From Annona cherimola (Eukaryota; Streptophyta; Magnoliopsida; Magnoliales; Annonaceae): a stretch of 64,000 nt of DNA. Location of the stretch: NCBI GenBank assembly GCA_030490835.1, contig CM059971.1:71256224-71320223 (forward strand), given 5' to 3'. The notes under the pieces are model-generated. The model worked only from the letters and a program-made list of their open reading frames with translations. It was not told the origin of the DNA and did no database searches. Shown one piece after another: positions 46,936-57,368 of the stretch (position 1 is its first letter; every line of letters begins with the position of its first letter). A program made the translations under genes and the position numbers.

Positions 46936-48278
46936 ATCTTCTATTCTAGCAATGGACCCACCGTAAGAAATGGAAAGCGCCGCCCACATCAAATTTCAAT
47001 AAAGGAAATGTGGGGACCACTGCCTCCAAATACCAATCCAGCTATAATGAAAAGGATCCCCTAGCAGTCTCTCCTAGTTTCAGATCAATCCCGAGGCATT
47101 TTTCTCACAAACAGCAATGTAAGAAAGTACAGACAGAAAGCGAAAGCAGTTAACAAAGTAAAAAGGGAAAAGAGATACCTGTCTAAAGTAAAACCGCAAG
47201 TAAGTACCCTTAGAAGTTCTGGTAACTACAGATCAACAAATCACTTGACAATCTTTGGCACAAGCACACTGCAAGAAGCAAACAGGCAGATTAAAAAAAA
47301 GGGCACTACTGTAGCAACCAGGGCCGGAGGCGACAGCGATGACGGCGGCCAGCAACAGCAACGACTGCGGCAGGGACCAGAGGTAGCAGCAACAACGACA
47401 GCCTTAACCGGCAGTAGCGGCAGCTAAAAACGCACAAGCCCCGAAGGCAGCAACCTTGACCGGAGATTCGGAAGACAACGGCGCGTCCCGAGCAGGCAGC
47501 GGCGGCGGCCGGAGATGAAGGAGAAGACCCCAGCAGCGGCTATTCTGACAACGGCGATGGCGACCAGAGGACGGCGACGACTTCAGCGGCGACCAGAGGA
47601 CGGCGACGACTTCAGCGGCGACCAGGCTGCAACGAGTAGCGCTGGCGACGAAGAAGAGATTCGGAAGGCAGCCGCAATGAGCTGCGATCAAACCATCGCT
47701 GGAGACGAAGCAAAAGAGGATCGCCACCTGAGCAGCAGCGTCGACAAGCGACGGCGACACCAGCAGCAGGGGCAGCCGAAGGCCAGGAAGAAAACGGCAA
47801 CCGGTGGCCGAAGACGATGAAGGCGACCCACACCCAGAAAGCCGGCGAATGCGCGAAGGCCGGCCGTCTACCCTCTACACGCGACGACCTATCGGAGGAG
47901 GAGAAGAACGCAGGTAACGCGGCGACGTACCCCGACCGGCGGCAGCGGCTGCGAATCAGGCGATGGCGGCAACGGCAAAGAGAAGAGAAGGGAAACCAGA
48001 GGAAAAGGGGGGCCCGCGGCTAACCCTAAGAGCCGAAAAATTTGCAAAAAGGCCGCCGCAACTTTCAAGAAATTGCAAAATGCCGGGGAAAACTAACTGG
48101 TCCACAATTTTGCAAAGCAGCCTACAGGGGTCTTTTACAAAAGGACCACCTTCAAGCCACATTTGCAGAAAGACCGCCGCGAGTTCATGAAAATTGCATA
48201 ATGACCCAACGACCTGAAAACTGTTTAGGTCAGTGGGGTGTCCGGCACTTTGTCATTCACCGTCAAGACGCTTCTGAT

Positions 48279-48290
48279 AAAGGGGGGTAG
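48279..48290 (+). other. Polypurine tract of the Tat-like element
   Basis: AAAGGGGGGTAG immediately precedes the right LTR (one C intervenes), the expected plus-strand priming site. Confidence 0.8.
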
Positions 48291-48291
48291 C

Positions 48292-49398
48292 TGTTGACAC
48301 CCCACCCTTGGGCCCAAAGATGAATAAATGAGAATGAGATCCAAGCCCAACAGAGACAAACAACTCAAGAGCAATCACCAATGGACTTAGAACCCATGGC
48401 CCACTCCAAAGCAAGCCGAAGTAGATTCAAGCAAAACCAAGCTAGACTCCAGCAAACGGGCCTGTTCAACTTGGCCCGCAGGAGCAAAGCTCCAACAAGC
48501 CTCAAAAGCAGGCTCTTCAACAACCAGACCTAACCCACAAGAGCAAAGCTCCTACAGGCCACCGAATGGGCTCTACAATGCAGCCCGCCAAACTCAAGCC
48601 CCAAGTGCTACAAGTCCACCAAGCTCAAGCCCAAGTGCTACAAGTCCAACAAAGATCAAGCCCATGGACCAAGTCCAACAACTCAAGCGGCCCAAGGCCC
48701 ATGCTCTTACCTATAAAAGGAGGCGTCTCCCTCCTCAAGCTACACACTTGGAGAGGGCATCCCAGAGGCGAGGACGGGAGTCTGCAATAAAGTCCCGGCA
48801 TCCCGGTTTTCCCGCTCTTCTAGCTCCAAGCCTTTCTCCCACTTTCCCCTTTCCGTTCTCTCTCATTCTCTCAAATCTTTCATTTTTCCCTTTTCACGCC
48901 CATGTAAACCGCCTCGGATTGGCAGATTTTGCCATATTTGCTTCAATCCAAAGGCCGGAACACGAGCTCTGTACGATTAGTGCCTTATTTTATTGAAAAC
49001 AGGGATTGATTTCCCTTCAAAGATCAGTGGCGACTCCATTTTCTTTATTTTTGTGTGCTTGTTTAAGTTAACGCTCCGGCGAGGCGGGCGCACGCGGGTC
49101 CATAGATTTCAACATAATACGCTGCCGATATGCTGCCGAATTCGTGACTTGATATGTGTATGGAAGGCCCCATCTTAGTCTTCATGCTGCCAAATCCACG
49201 AGAAAACGCCCATATGCCAAACTATCTAAAAATCGTGAATCCTAACCGTTTTACTCCATGTGAATGAAGAAAAACTGAGCCCGCGCTGCTGTCTCGAAGG
49301 CGTTGAAAGATTGGCTCAAACCCATTCAACACGGCCCAGATTTTCAAGGCGAGGAAAAACCATCCGAGCCCATCGTAGCGCTCGCGGTGAGTGCTACA
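48292..49398 (+). repeat. Right LTR of the Tat-like element, 1,107 bp
   Basis: Starts TGTTGACACCCCACCC and ends GTGAGTGCTACA. A TATAAAA box is at 48712-48718. An AGTGCTACAAGTCCAMC-type phrase is duplicated at about 48604 and 48636. It is intact in length and ends with the same GCTCGCGG...GTGCTACA as the left LTR. Confidence 0.85.
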
Positions 49399-49479
49399 TG
49401 CACATACCGAATCAGGATTTTCATGGCTTGACCTTTCTCATAAATCAGAAGTGTGTTCAAGAATCAAGATTACCCTTTG

Positions 49480-50018
49480 AGTGGTTTTTGCATCCACACT
49501 TACAAGATTTGTGCAAAATTGGAGCTTTACCACAACTGTTATAAAATTTGCATTCGTACTTACAAGATTTGCCTCAAATTGAAGGAGTACCAATAAACCC
49601 TATACCCTTTTTAAAAATAAAGGAAATACTCTCAAACAATAAAATAAACAAATGTAAGAAAATGCCTTTAAAATACCAAAAAATTTTATTTTTACAAATA
49701 TTTGTTGCATTAAATGGATCTATTTAATGTGAGAAATATTATTTTAACAAAATTTTTTGATATTTTAAATGTACAAACATTCCTCACTTCCAATAGTTCT
49801 ACTTAATGCAAGGAATTTTTTTTTGGTATTATAAAGATGTTTTCTTGTCTTTTTCATTTTACTGTTTATAAGGGCATTTTCGTCATATTGAAAAAAGTTT
49901 AGGGTTTGTAGGTATGTCTTCAATTTCAAACCAACCTTATTGGTATGAACACAAATTTTACAGAAGTCAGTGACATGCCTATAATTTTGCCAAAACCTTG
50001 TAGGCACGAATGCAAAAA
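49480..50018. mobile_element. Family G long-inverted-repeat MITE
   Basis: The left end (TTTTTGCATCCACACTTACA and a similar block at 49548) mirrors the right end, whose reverse complement begins TTTTTGCATTCGTGCCTACA. Mirrored CCAATAAACCCTATACCC / GGGTTTGTAGGTATG blocks lie further in. A (A/T)-rich centre holds ATGCAAGGAATTTTTTTTTG. Outer limits are approximate and no target duplication was read. Confidence 0.5.
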
Positions 50019-50072
50019 TAAATAAATAAACCTTTATAATTACTATTTCAACTCTATGCAGGCTCTGCATGT

Positions 50073-51320
50073 TTAATGACCGTACAGAATACAGATCATA
50101 TATCTAACCCTACAAGCTTTTCCAAGCAAGTGGTGCTTTGTCTCATAAAGATATCCCAAGCCATCAGTTGTAGATTCATTGGCAGACAAGAACCTACACT
50201 TTGGTTTTGGAATGCTTCGAACAAAAAACAAAGAAACTAGCCTGTTGAACTGAATAATTTTTAATTTTTTCAACAGAAATGAGGACTGAGGAGCTCATCC
50301 AATTGTGCCTAGTTAGCTTGAACAGTTGGACTTCCTTTAGTCCTGCGAGGCTTTTGATGGAAGACATTTATTGGCTGTTGTAGGTGGACAGCAATAGAGT
50401 GAAAAGCACGTCCAAAGCCAGCAAATCTTCCTTTTCCATATGCTTGTTATAGTAATTGGGAAGCTTCTCTAAACAGTAAGCAACCAAAGGACCATCCTCA
50501 TTTTCCGGTGGATTGGGAAATGGAAATGCGAATAACTACCCAAATGGGAACCATTGATTTGATTGGTTCACCACAAGAATTCTTACCCTGCCCAGTCCAA
50601 ATGAATCTCTATTGCTTGGCCTGGTATCTTTTGATCATATACTGAGTTTAGATTCCTTCTTAAGCTTGAAGCCTTTGGAAACGATTAGCTCTAAGAATGC
50701 ATATTAGAACAGTCCAGTGACTGTTTCTTGGAGGCTGCTTGCTCCATGTCGCCACTAACACCAGCCATCCGGGTATATTGGTAGGCTCCATCTTATGGTG
50801 GCATTACAGTTCTTGGACTGCTCTAATCCGTTTCTTGCCTCTAGAGCCAAAACCTGTAGTTGTACCTCGGTTGGGACCGGGCTACTTAACAGCTGTTTTT
50901 TTTTCACTCGTTTCCACTTGTTTTTGTCAACAAGTTGATAAAGCTATCAAAACTCTACTAGATTGGACATTGGTAGCAAGGAATCAACATAACTGAATTG
51001 ATTGGTGCCCTACAGAATGCAGGTGGTGGATTGGACAAGCTAAGCAGCCTTTATTATACCAGTATCATATGGGCCCACTAGCTACCAAGGCTTCTTTCTA
51101 AAGGGATTCTGATAATGACATTACACCTCCATAGGCTAAGCGATGCTGGACTCATCCTGTGAATTGAAAATATCAATACAAAGGGCTGGGCTGGACTATT
51201 CCTTTTGAATGTGATTTCTGGCTCTGTCCTCCTCACTTGTGATTCAGATTCAGCCAGTCCTGACTTTGATTGCTCAGAGGCTTCGTTGGCGGAAGAACTT
51301 TCTCTGGACATACAGTTTTA
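50073..51320 (-). pseudogene. Eroded protein-coding relic, unidentified
   Basis: On the minus strand this stretch reads protein-like in pieces spread over three frames with many stops. Pieces include a Met-initiated segment (MSRESSSANEASEQSKSG, from 51311 down), then LVGPYDTGIIKAA, a piece with VPTEVQLQVLALEARNGLEQ (about 50880-50820), ENEDGPLVAYCLEKLPNYYN (about 50505-50445) or the overlapping GRFAGFGRAFHSIAVHLQQP, and a final SIPKPKCRFLSANES piece. Composition is clearly more coding-like than the flanks. No intron structure is evident, so a retrocopied or decayed gene is likely. I do not recognise the family. Confidence 0.4.
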
Positions 51321-52154
51321 ATTGCCCTCTACTAGTAAAGCCCTTTCTAGGCTACTGACATGGACAATATTACAGAGAACTTCATGAAGCAGGCAAATCG
51401 ATGCGAAAAGGGTTTGGAAGTAATAAAAAAAATTTAGTAAACTTCAAATAATCATAACTTTTTATTCGAGAAAAGTGATGGGAATCCATACTATATTAAT
51501 GGAAAGCATTTTGGAGTCCGTACATAACAACCTAAGTGAAACTTGATCGAGCAATTTTCCAATATCAAAATCCATCGTTTGCGCATAAATTAGGATTAGT
51601 GAAGTTTTACATGAATTTATTTACTATTTACAGCAAATTGCTTATTTTTACTATTTTTGGTAAAACACGCGTAATAAGGCTTTTCTAATTTTACATGCGT
51701 CAGGCTAACTCCATCAAATTTTGAATTTTTGATACTTGATGAAAAATTCAATCTATTCATCGTATTTAACATTATTTATTTAGCTATGAGACCAAGTTTC
51801 ATCCAAATCAAATTTGCGCATAAGCCACGTTTGCTCAAAAATATGCATATTTAGGTGTAAATCTAAAAAAATGCTTAAATCTATTCACGTATGTATTAAA
51901 ATATAATAATACTTTATAGAATCATTTATCCATATAGAAAAAATATTTTAAACGGTTTAAATATTGAAAAGTTAACGTTAGAATTGATAGTTAACATTAA
52001 ATCGTTTTATTATATTATTTTACACATTTGTAGATGGGTCATGCACAGTAATACTGAATAAATGAAAGAGTTTTTAAGATGTTAAAAATAATGTTAAATA
52101 CAATAGATGGAGTGGATTTTTCATTAACCTTCAAGATATTCAAAACGGAGTTAT
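51321..52154. other. Spacer with a family E-like segment
   Basis: 51700-52150 carries family E phrases in mirrored halves (GATGAAAAATTCAATCTATTC / AATAGATGGAGTGGATTTTTC), so a worn copy is likely. The remainder is unassigned. Confidence 0.4.
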
Positions 52155-52385
52155 TGTTTGGGAAGTGTTAAAACTTTTGGGTGAAAAAATTTTCATGTAA
52201 AAGCTGTTAAATTAATAAAAAAAAAATGACATAATGTAATAGGGATAATGATGAAGTGTAAAAAGAACATGTTAGTTGTATAGTATAGGAAGATGCGAAA
52301 AAATAATTTTAAAATATGGTAGTTGCGGAGAGTGAAAAGTTTTAATTTGAAAAGTTTTTATTAAAAATAAATATGCCTTAAATTT
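52155..52385. mobile_element. Family C MITE, reverse orientation
   Basis: TTGTTTGGGAAGTGTTAAAAC at the left and TTTTATTAAAAATAAATATGCC at the right, with GTAATAGGGATAATGATGAA and AGAGTGAAAAGTTTTAATTT between. Partly internally deleted. Confidence 0.55.
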
Positions 52386-52618
52386 CATGTTTAGGTTCTC
52401 GTCTATCAATCTTGAAGGTATAATCTTCTATTAGACTTTGTTACCATGCTTACTCGCTGTGCCATTACATTTCATGATACTTATTTATCCAAGCACTTCT
52501 AAAACAATGCTCCTAGGCCCTCAACCGTGCGACCAGACGATGTGAATCCTCCGTAGCGTTGATTCTCCATTCATTTACTACTATATACCAACAAGACCTC
52601 TCATCGACTAGAATCGCC

Positions 52619-52744
52619 ATGTCCTTTTCCTTTCTGATTCTACTTGTTTTTTCCGCTAGTTGCGGCAGAGCTGCTTTCACGCAGCGTTCATTTCAAACGT
52701 ATACCATGCAAGAAACAAATAAAAAAAAGAAGAAGACCATGTGA
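52619..52744 (+). CDS. Small ORF with signal-peptide-like start (possible first exon)
   Basis: From an ATG in good context (CGCCATGTC), the frame reads MSFSFLILLVFSASCGRAAF, a hydrophobic stretch followed by small residues, as in secretory signal peptides. It then runs into a Lys-rich end and a stop. A TATATA box at 52582-52587 lies ~35 bp upstream. A donor-like AAC|GTATAC near 52698 could end an exon before the Lys-rich tail, but no second exon was identified. It may be a remnant or a chance ORF. Confidence 0.2.
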   Translation: MSFSFLILLVFSASCGRAAFTQRSFQTYTMQETNKKKKKTM

Positions 52745-53719
52745 AGAAAAATCAAAAACGCAGAGAAGCTGATGGTCGTTGATGTCTCTAACGATGCAAA
52801 TGGGAAGAAAAACAACAGAAAACAAAGCTGCCTGTGTAAACAAAAGTGCGGCATGCATGCAACAAGTCAATGAAGTGGATTGCATGTGCCCTAGGTAAAA
52901 GGTCAAGCACTATTAATGGCCATGCCCCACCTCAATTTGTAATGGCAGTGCTGAGTTTTTTTTTTCCTGAAAAAAGATTATCACCAATCAGCCGCAGCTA
53001 TTCCTTTCGGGTGGGATCCATCCGATGGACAGTGACACAGATGTTTATTGGTTGGCAACTTAGATCATTGACGGAGCCACATCCATATAATAAACATGCT
53101 CTTAAACTCGTTTCATAGTTCTTAGCAGAACGGTGTTGTACACGTTGCAACGATGAAGAATGGATTATGCCTTGCAAAAAAAAAAATTTGATGCCCATTT
53201 TGCAAATACAAAGCAAAAAGCGTCGTCCAAATGGCAAATAACCCTGCGAGAAATACAAAATAGTGTCATACTCCATGCCTGCGTTTATCTGTTTGGATTT
53301 CTGGATATGATAGTGCGAAGCTAACATAAAAGAGGGAGGAGAGTTCCTCATCTTTATTTGACAAGAAATTTACCAACCTTGCAACTTTTTTTTTTTTTAA
53401 AAATAAAAGCTTTCACATCCTAGATGATATTTTCCAAACTTCAGAGCAGAGCTTTAGCAATGCTATTCCATGAAGCAGAAGTTTCGGAGATCAACTGCCT
53501 ATCTATGAGAAAGCAATAGTCTTGGAAAAGAGGTGCAACTCGGTCTGTTTCTAGAGCAGTAACCAAACCGAACTCCACCCCGACCCGATCAAATTCAGGT
53601 TGAAGTTAGAGACGAAAGTCAACTTAACTTTGAATCGGAGCTCACTTTCAGATTTTGCATATGGTCCCAAATATGCAAACAAGTTTTGCTCCGAATTCAC
53701 ACAATATTTCAATCATTCC
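52745..53719. other. Spacer, nothing assigned
   Basis: Overlapping short ORFs on both strands (52846-53351) show no family match. Poly-A/T tracts occur at 53170-53190 and 53388-53398. No repeat boundaries recognised. Confidence 0.35.
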
Positions 53720-54060
53720 AGATACAGCCACGTAGTTTACCCAAAATCTCATTCGTACCTATGCCTCTCTGTAAAATAACAAATATGTCTAACCCTAAAT
53801 TATGATTATATAACTAAAATTTACATTCAAACAATATATGATTTTATAGACCTAAAAGTATGATTCTATAGTTGTAAAAGTACTAAAAAATTTATTTAAA
53901 TATAAATATTTAGCTTGGAATCATATCTAAAGCTCAGATATATTCACCATTTTATAGCTATGAATAAAATTTTGAAAAAACTACAAAGATATGTTAGGAA
54001 TTATTGAAATATAGGGGCAAAACTCCTGGGTATATAGAAGGATTGCCCAATTAAAAATTT
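53720..54060. mobile_element. Family F inverted-repeat MITE copy
   Basis: CAAATATGTCTAACCCTAAAT, ACAATATATGATTTTATAG and AGTATGATTCTATAGTTG in order, with a reversed half ending in GGGGCAAAACTCCTGGG. Resembles 28655-29060 and 59025-59590. Confidence 0.5.
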
Positions 54061-54464
54061 ACCAATTAAAACATGAATGAAACATAAATAAAAAAGATCA
54101 ACTTAGGCCAGCCTAAAAAATATATTTTTCAGTACTAATTAAATATGAGTATCTAGATATTTACGTAATTAAACTAAAATAAATGATATTTCTATAGTTT
54201 GGATTTATTTTTTAGTTAAAATTTCCTCATTTGTAATGTTCGACATTCATAATTATTTAATAAATTGATCAACTTGATATTTCATCAAGCCTCAAGTATA
54301 TTCTGAGTTCTGACTTCTGAGAGGTGCAACGAAACAGCCAAGCTAAATTGCTTGTCTTTGCTCAAACTATTCGTGATCTTTATCTAATAGTAAAACATGA
54401 TGATTACAGTGGAATTTAAATTCCAACTTACATTTCTAACTAGAGGCGTGATTCTCTTAGGCTA

Positions 54465-54645
54465 GCCTAAGTTAGGTCATACTTAAACATATTTTTTAAA
54501 TTAAAAATACTTAAAAACATCTAAAAATAATAAAACTTGGTTCATATGTTAAATACACTTAGCTCTACATGTCCATAAAAAAACTAAAAAAATAATAAAA
54601 AATATGTTTTGCGGCCAGACACATGGCTGCTGCCGTGAGGCCAGC
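54465..54645. mobile_element. Family B MITE half-copy
   Basis: CATCTAAAAATAATAAAACTTGGTTC-type block followed by TAAATACACTTAGCTC and CCATAAAAAAACTAAAAAA matches the right arm of family B elements. The left arm is missing. Confidence 0.4.
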
Positions 54646-54704
54646 CACAAACAATTACTCGTCTTCAAACTTCGAATTACTTTACCTTGACCTTGGGTTT
54701 AAAG

Positions 54705-55066
54705 AGTTGAGGAGCGATCTTTTTAGATTTCAGACCGGTCCAAAATCATTTTTTTGTTTTTTTTGAAAGTTTTTCAAATAAATGTGTTAATATAGTTGTA
54801 TTTAATTTATGAATCAAGTTTTATCATTTTTGGATGTGTATATATTTATTTTGGATTTTTAAAAATAGGGATATTCAAGACATTTTATATAATTTAAAAT
54901 GACTTAAATACCCCTTTTTTAAAAAATCCAAAATAAACATATACACATATCCAAAAATGATAAAACTTGATTTATAAATTAAATATAACTAGATTAACAT
55001 GTTTATAAAAAAATTTTAAAAAAATAAAAAATATGATTTTGGACGGTCTGAAAAGATCATTTGGTG
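54705..55066. mobile_element. Family B MITE with imperfect 9-bp target duplication
   Basis: The ends AGTTGAGGAGCGATCTTTTT and, reverse-complemented, CACCAAATGATCTTTTC are inverted. The inner blocks TTTTGGATGTGTATATATTT / AAATAAACATATACACATAT are mirrored. Flanks GGTTTAAAG (54696-54704) and AGTTTAAAT (55067-55075) agree at 7 of 9 positions. Confidence 0.6.
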
Positions 55067-55379
55067 AGTTTAAATTGTGTCAAGCATAAGGTAAAAATTA
55101 ATTCATGTATTCATTTATATTATCTTAAAAAATATCAAATAATATTTTAAAATGTTACATATACCTTGTAAACGTGCGAGAGTCAAGTTCAAGACCTTCA
55201 TCTAACTCTAACCAAACCCTATTTCAAACAAAGTCTCTGCAGCTCTAAGTCTTTGCAACCCTGAGGCTGATTTCAAACTATATAAAATTTTTGAACGAAA
55301 TTTATATATGAGATAATAATATAATGATGTATATTAGAAATTAAAAATATTAAACTGAAAAATATAAAAGGTTAAAGAT

Positions 55380-55745
55380 ATTCGATCTTCTTAGACTGGT
55401 CTAATGTGAAATTTGGTGATTTCAGACTGGTTCAAAAAATATTATTTTTTTTAATTTTTTATAAACATATTAATATAAACCAAGTTTTATCATTTTGTAT
55501 ATATATATATATATATTTGGATTTTTAAAAACAAAGGTATTTAAGTCATTTTAAATAATTTAAAATCACTAAAATACCCCTGTGTTTAAAAATCCAAAAT
55601 AAAGATATACACATATCGAAAAATGGTAAAACTTAATTTATAGATTAAATATAACTAGATTAACATGTTTATAAAAAAATTTCTCAAAAAAACAAAAAAT
55701 ATATATATTTTTGGACCGGTATGAAATTTTGAACCAGCTATTATA
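55380..55745. mobile_element. Family B MITE copy
   Basis: Mirrored arms with the same core as the previous element (TTTAAAAACAAAGGTATTTAAG / CACTAAAATACCCCTGTGTT) and ends containing TTCAGACTGGTTC and ACCGGTATGAAATT. Limits approximate. Confidence 0.5.
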
Positions 55746-56385
55746 AATTGAAAAAACTGTCTTAAAAATTGAAAAACTATCTCGAAAATGAGGATACAGA
55801 TAAAATCAAAAATCTTTATGGCTTGAAATAGGCTTTAAATTCATAAAGATATATCCTAGCTCTGAAAAATTTAAAGTCGGGTTAGTTGTTTTTAAGTTCA
55901 ATTGCACCCAAGTCCAACTTAAGTAAGATAACCGTAACCGTTAAGTAACTTAAGTAAGATACCCATAAGTACCATTACCCATCAACTCAACTCTAATTTG
56001 AGTGAAGTAAGATTAAAAAAAAATTACCCATTAATATAAGTAGGGTAAAAAAATAATACCCTCTCCAAATAAGGTAGGTAGCGCATGTGTCATAAGAACT
56101 CGGAACCACTCAAGTGTGTACATAAATATTTATAATGTTATACGTTGTATAATAGTGTTAAGTGTACTCGTCCTTGCACACATTATTCGCCAATTTATTC
56201 AATGCATTTGTGAGGAAACTATCATTATTTTTTTTCTGCTAATGTTGTTTAGTTTTCTCTTATCATTAATGACTTTAGCTTTATTTTATTGTGTTAACAT
56301 TAAATTTTAATGCGCTAGATTCATATGATCTTGTAGATTTGTAGTATCATTATTGTTGTCATGACTTCCAGTAATGTGAATATTT
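55746..56385. other. Spacer, nothing assigned
   Basis: Contains the repeated short phrase ACTTAAGTAAGATA (55917-55965) and a 64-codon hydrophobic ORF (56116-56310) that looks like AT-driven chance. No feature recognised. Confidence 0.4.
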
Positions 56386-56985
56386 ATGGTGCATTTGGAA
56401 AGTAATAACTTTTGGAAGAAAATTTTTTAAACAGAAGAAAATAATAAGATATAATAGGAGTAATGATAAGTAAGAAAGTTAATTTCCTGCACCTAAGTGC
56501 ACTTACCTTTGGTGCACCTAAGTGCAAACACTCATTTTCTTAATACTTTTTTAAAAAAAAAATTTACAAGATTGTTAATCTATATGCATTTAAAATGCGT
56601 ATCAACTTTACCATTTTTGAAGATTTTTAGATATTTATTTTTGATTTTTTAAAATCATCGACATTTTAGCAATTTAAAATTATTAAAAAATTTCACTAGT
56701 TTAAAAAAATCATAAACAAATATCTAAAAATCTCAAAAAATGGTAAAAATTTATATACATATTCAATACATATAGATTAACAATTTTGTGAAAAAATTTT
56801 AAAAAAATATTAAAAAAAAGTTAAACGCACCCAGGTATGCTAAAGCTAAGTGCACCCAGGTGCATAAAATCAATTTCCAATAAATAAAATAAGATGATAT
56901 GAAGAAATAATTAAAAAATAGAATAGTTATAGAGAGTAAAAAAATTTTAATTTTAAAATTTTTGTATAAACAAACACAACCTTGA
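56386..56985. mobile_element. Family C MITE (reverse) split by a family B MITE
   Basis: Left piece GGTGCATTTGGAAAGTAATAAC ... AGTAATGATAAG and right piece ATAAATAAAATAAGATG ... TTTTTGTATAAACAAACAC are the two ends of one reversed family C element. The family B element at 56475-56879 lies between them. Confidence 0.65.
56475..56879. mobile_element. Family B MITE inserted in a family C MITE
   Basis: This 405-bp foldback starts AAAGTTAATTTCCTGCACC; its right end, reverse-complemented, is TGGAAATTGATTTTATGCAC. Repeated GTGCACCTAAGTGC boxes occur near each end. Flanks ATAAGTAAG (56466-56474) and ATAAATAAA (56880-56888) match at 7 of 9 positions and are likely an aged 9-bp duplication. Confidence 0.65.
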
Positions 56986-57309
56986 TATTGTGATTTTATT
57001 TTCCTAAATTAAGGAACCAATTTATAATCAAAACTGGAATCTAAACTAACCCGCATAAGTAATGTGTAGAATAGAGCATACTAAAAAACCCAACCGATAA
57101 ATGAATAAGGCAGCCTAGACTTTTTACAAATAAAGTATACGCACATGATATTATTACCGAACCGAATCAACCCAAATTGCACCCTTAAGTTGCGCCCCTC
57201 ACAATTGATCAGTGGCAGAATCTTTATGTAAGCTCCAAATAACTTCAAAGCAGAAATGATAACAGAATGAGAAAAAATTATCACAAGCAGGGGGAAGAGT
57301 TCTTTTGTT

Positions 57310-57315
57310 TTTATT
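57310..57315 (-). terminator. Candidate polyadenylation signal of the oligopeptidase gene
   Basis: AATAAA on the minus strand, 54 nt downstream of the TGA stop at 57369-57371. Position is reasonable for a plant near-upstream element, but AATAAA is common in AT-rich DNA. Confidence 0.35.
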
Positions 57316-57368
57316 TTTGCTAGGAGTATGATAAAACAAGTAATGGCACAGCAGGCGATCCCAAGTAT

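Larger units (their letters stand above)
43766..48291 (+). other. Internal region of the Tat-like element without pol
   Basis: No DTG protease, YxDD reverse transcriptase, RNase H or zinc-finger/DDE integrase signature was found on either strand. Short ORFs on both strands are unconnected. Notable sub-parts are a possible antisense ORF (44674-44974), a diverged duplication (about 45950-46090 and 46797-46935) and a GC-rich stretch (47300-48040). Confidence 0.7.
38462..49398 (+). mobile_element. Non-autonomous Tat/Ogre-like gypsy element (LTR-gag-LTR)
   Basis: Two related LTRs start TGTTGACAMC at 38462 and 48292 and end ...GTGCTACA at 41119 and 49398. A primer-binding site TGGCGACTCAGCTGGGGA (41123-41140) follows the left LTR. 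It is of the type I associate with tRNA-Arg in Tat/Ogre elements (from memory). A polypurine tract AAAGGGGGGTAG (48279-48290) precedes the right LTR. The internal ~7.2 kb encodes a Tat-type gag, now broken, and no recognisable protease, RT, RNase H or integrase. This matches the published concept of terminal-repeat elements with gag only (TR-GAG). Candidate 5-bp flanks (GACAT left, TGCAC right) do not match. Confidence 0.85.

Noticed and set aside
47404..47833. 118-codon and 73-codon minus ORFs in the GC-rich block
   Set aside because: GC-rich repetitive sequence leaves many frames open on both strands; translations are Ala/Arg/Ser low complexity.
43766..48291. Search for a hidden pol in the Tat-like element
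   Set aside because: No YxDD, DTG or integrase zinc-finger pattern was seen in any frame by eye; a profile search would be needed to exclude highly diverged remains.
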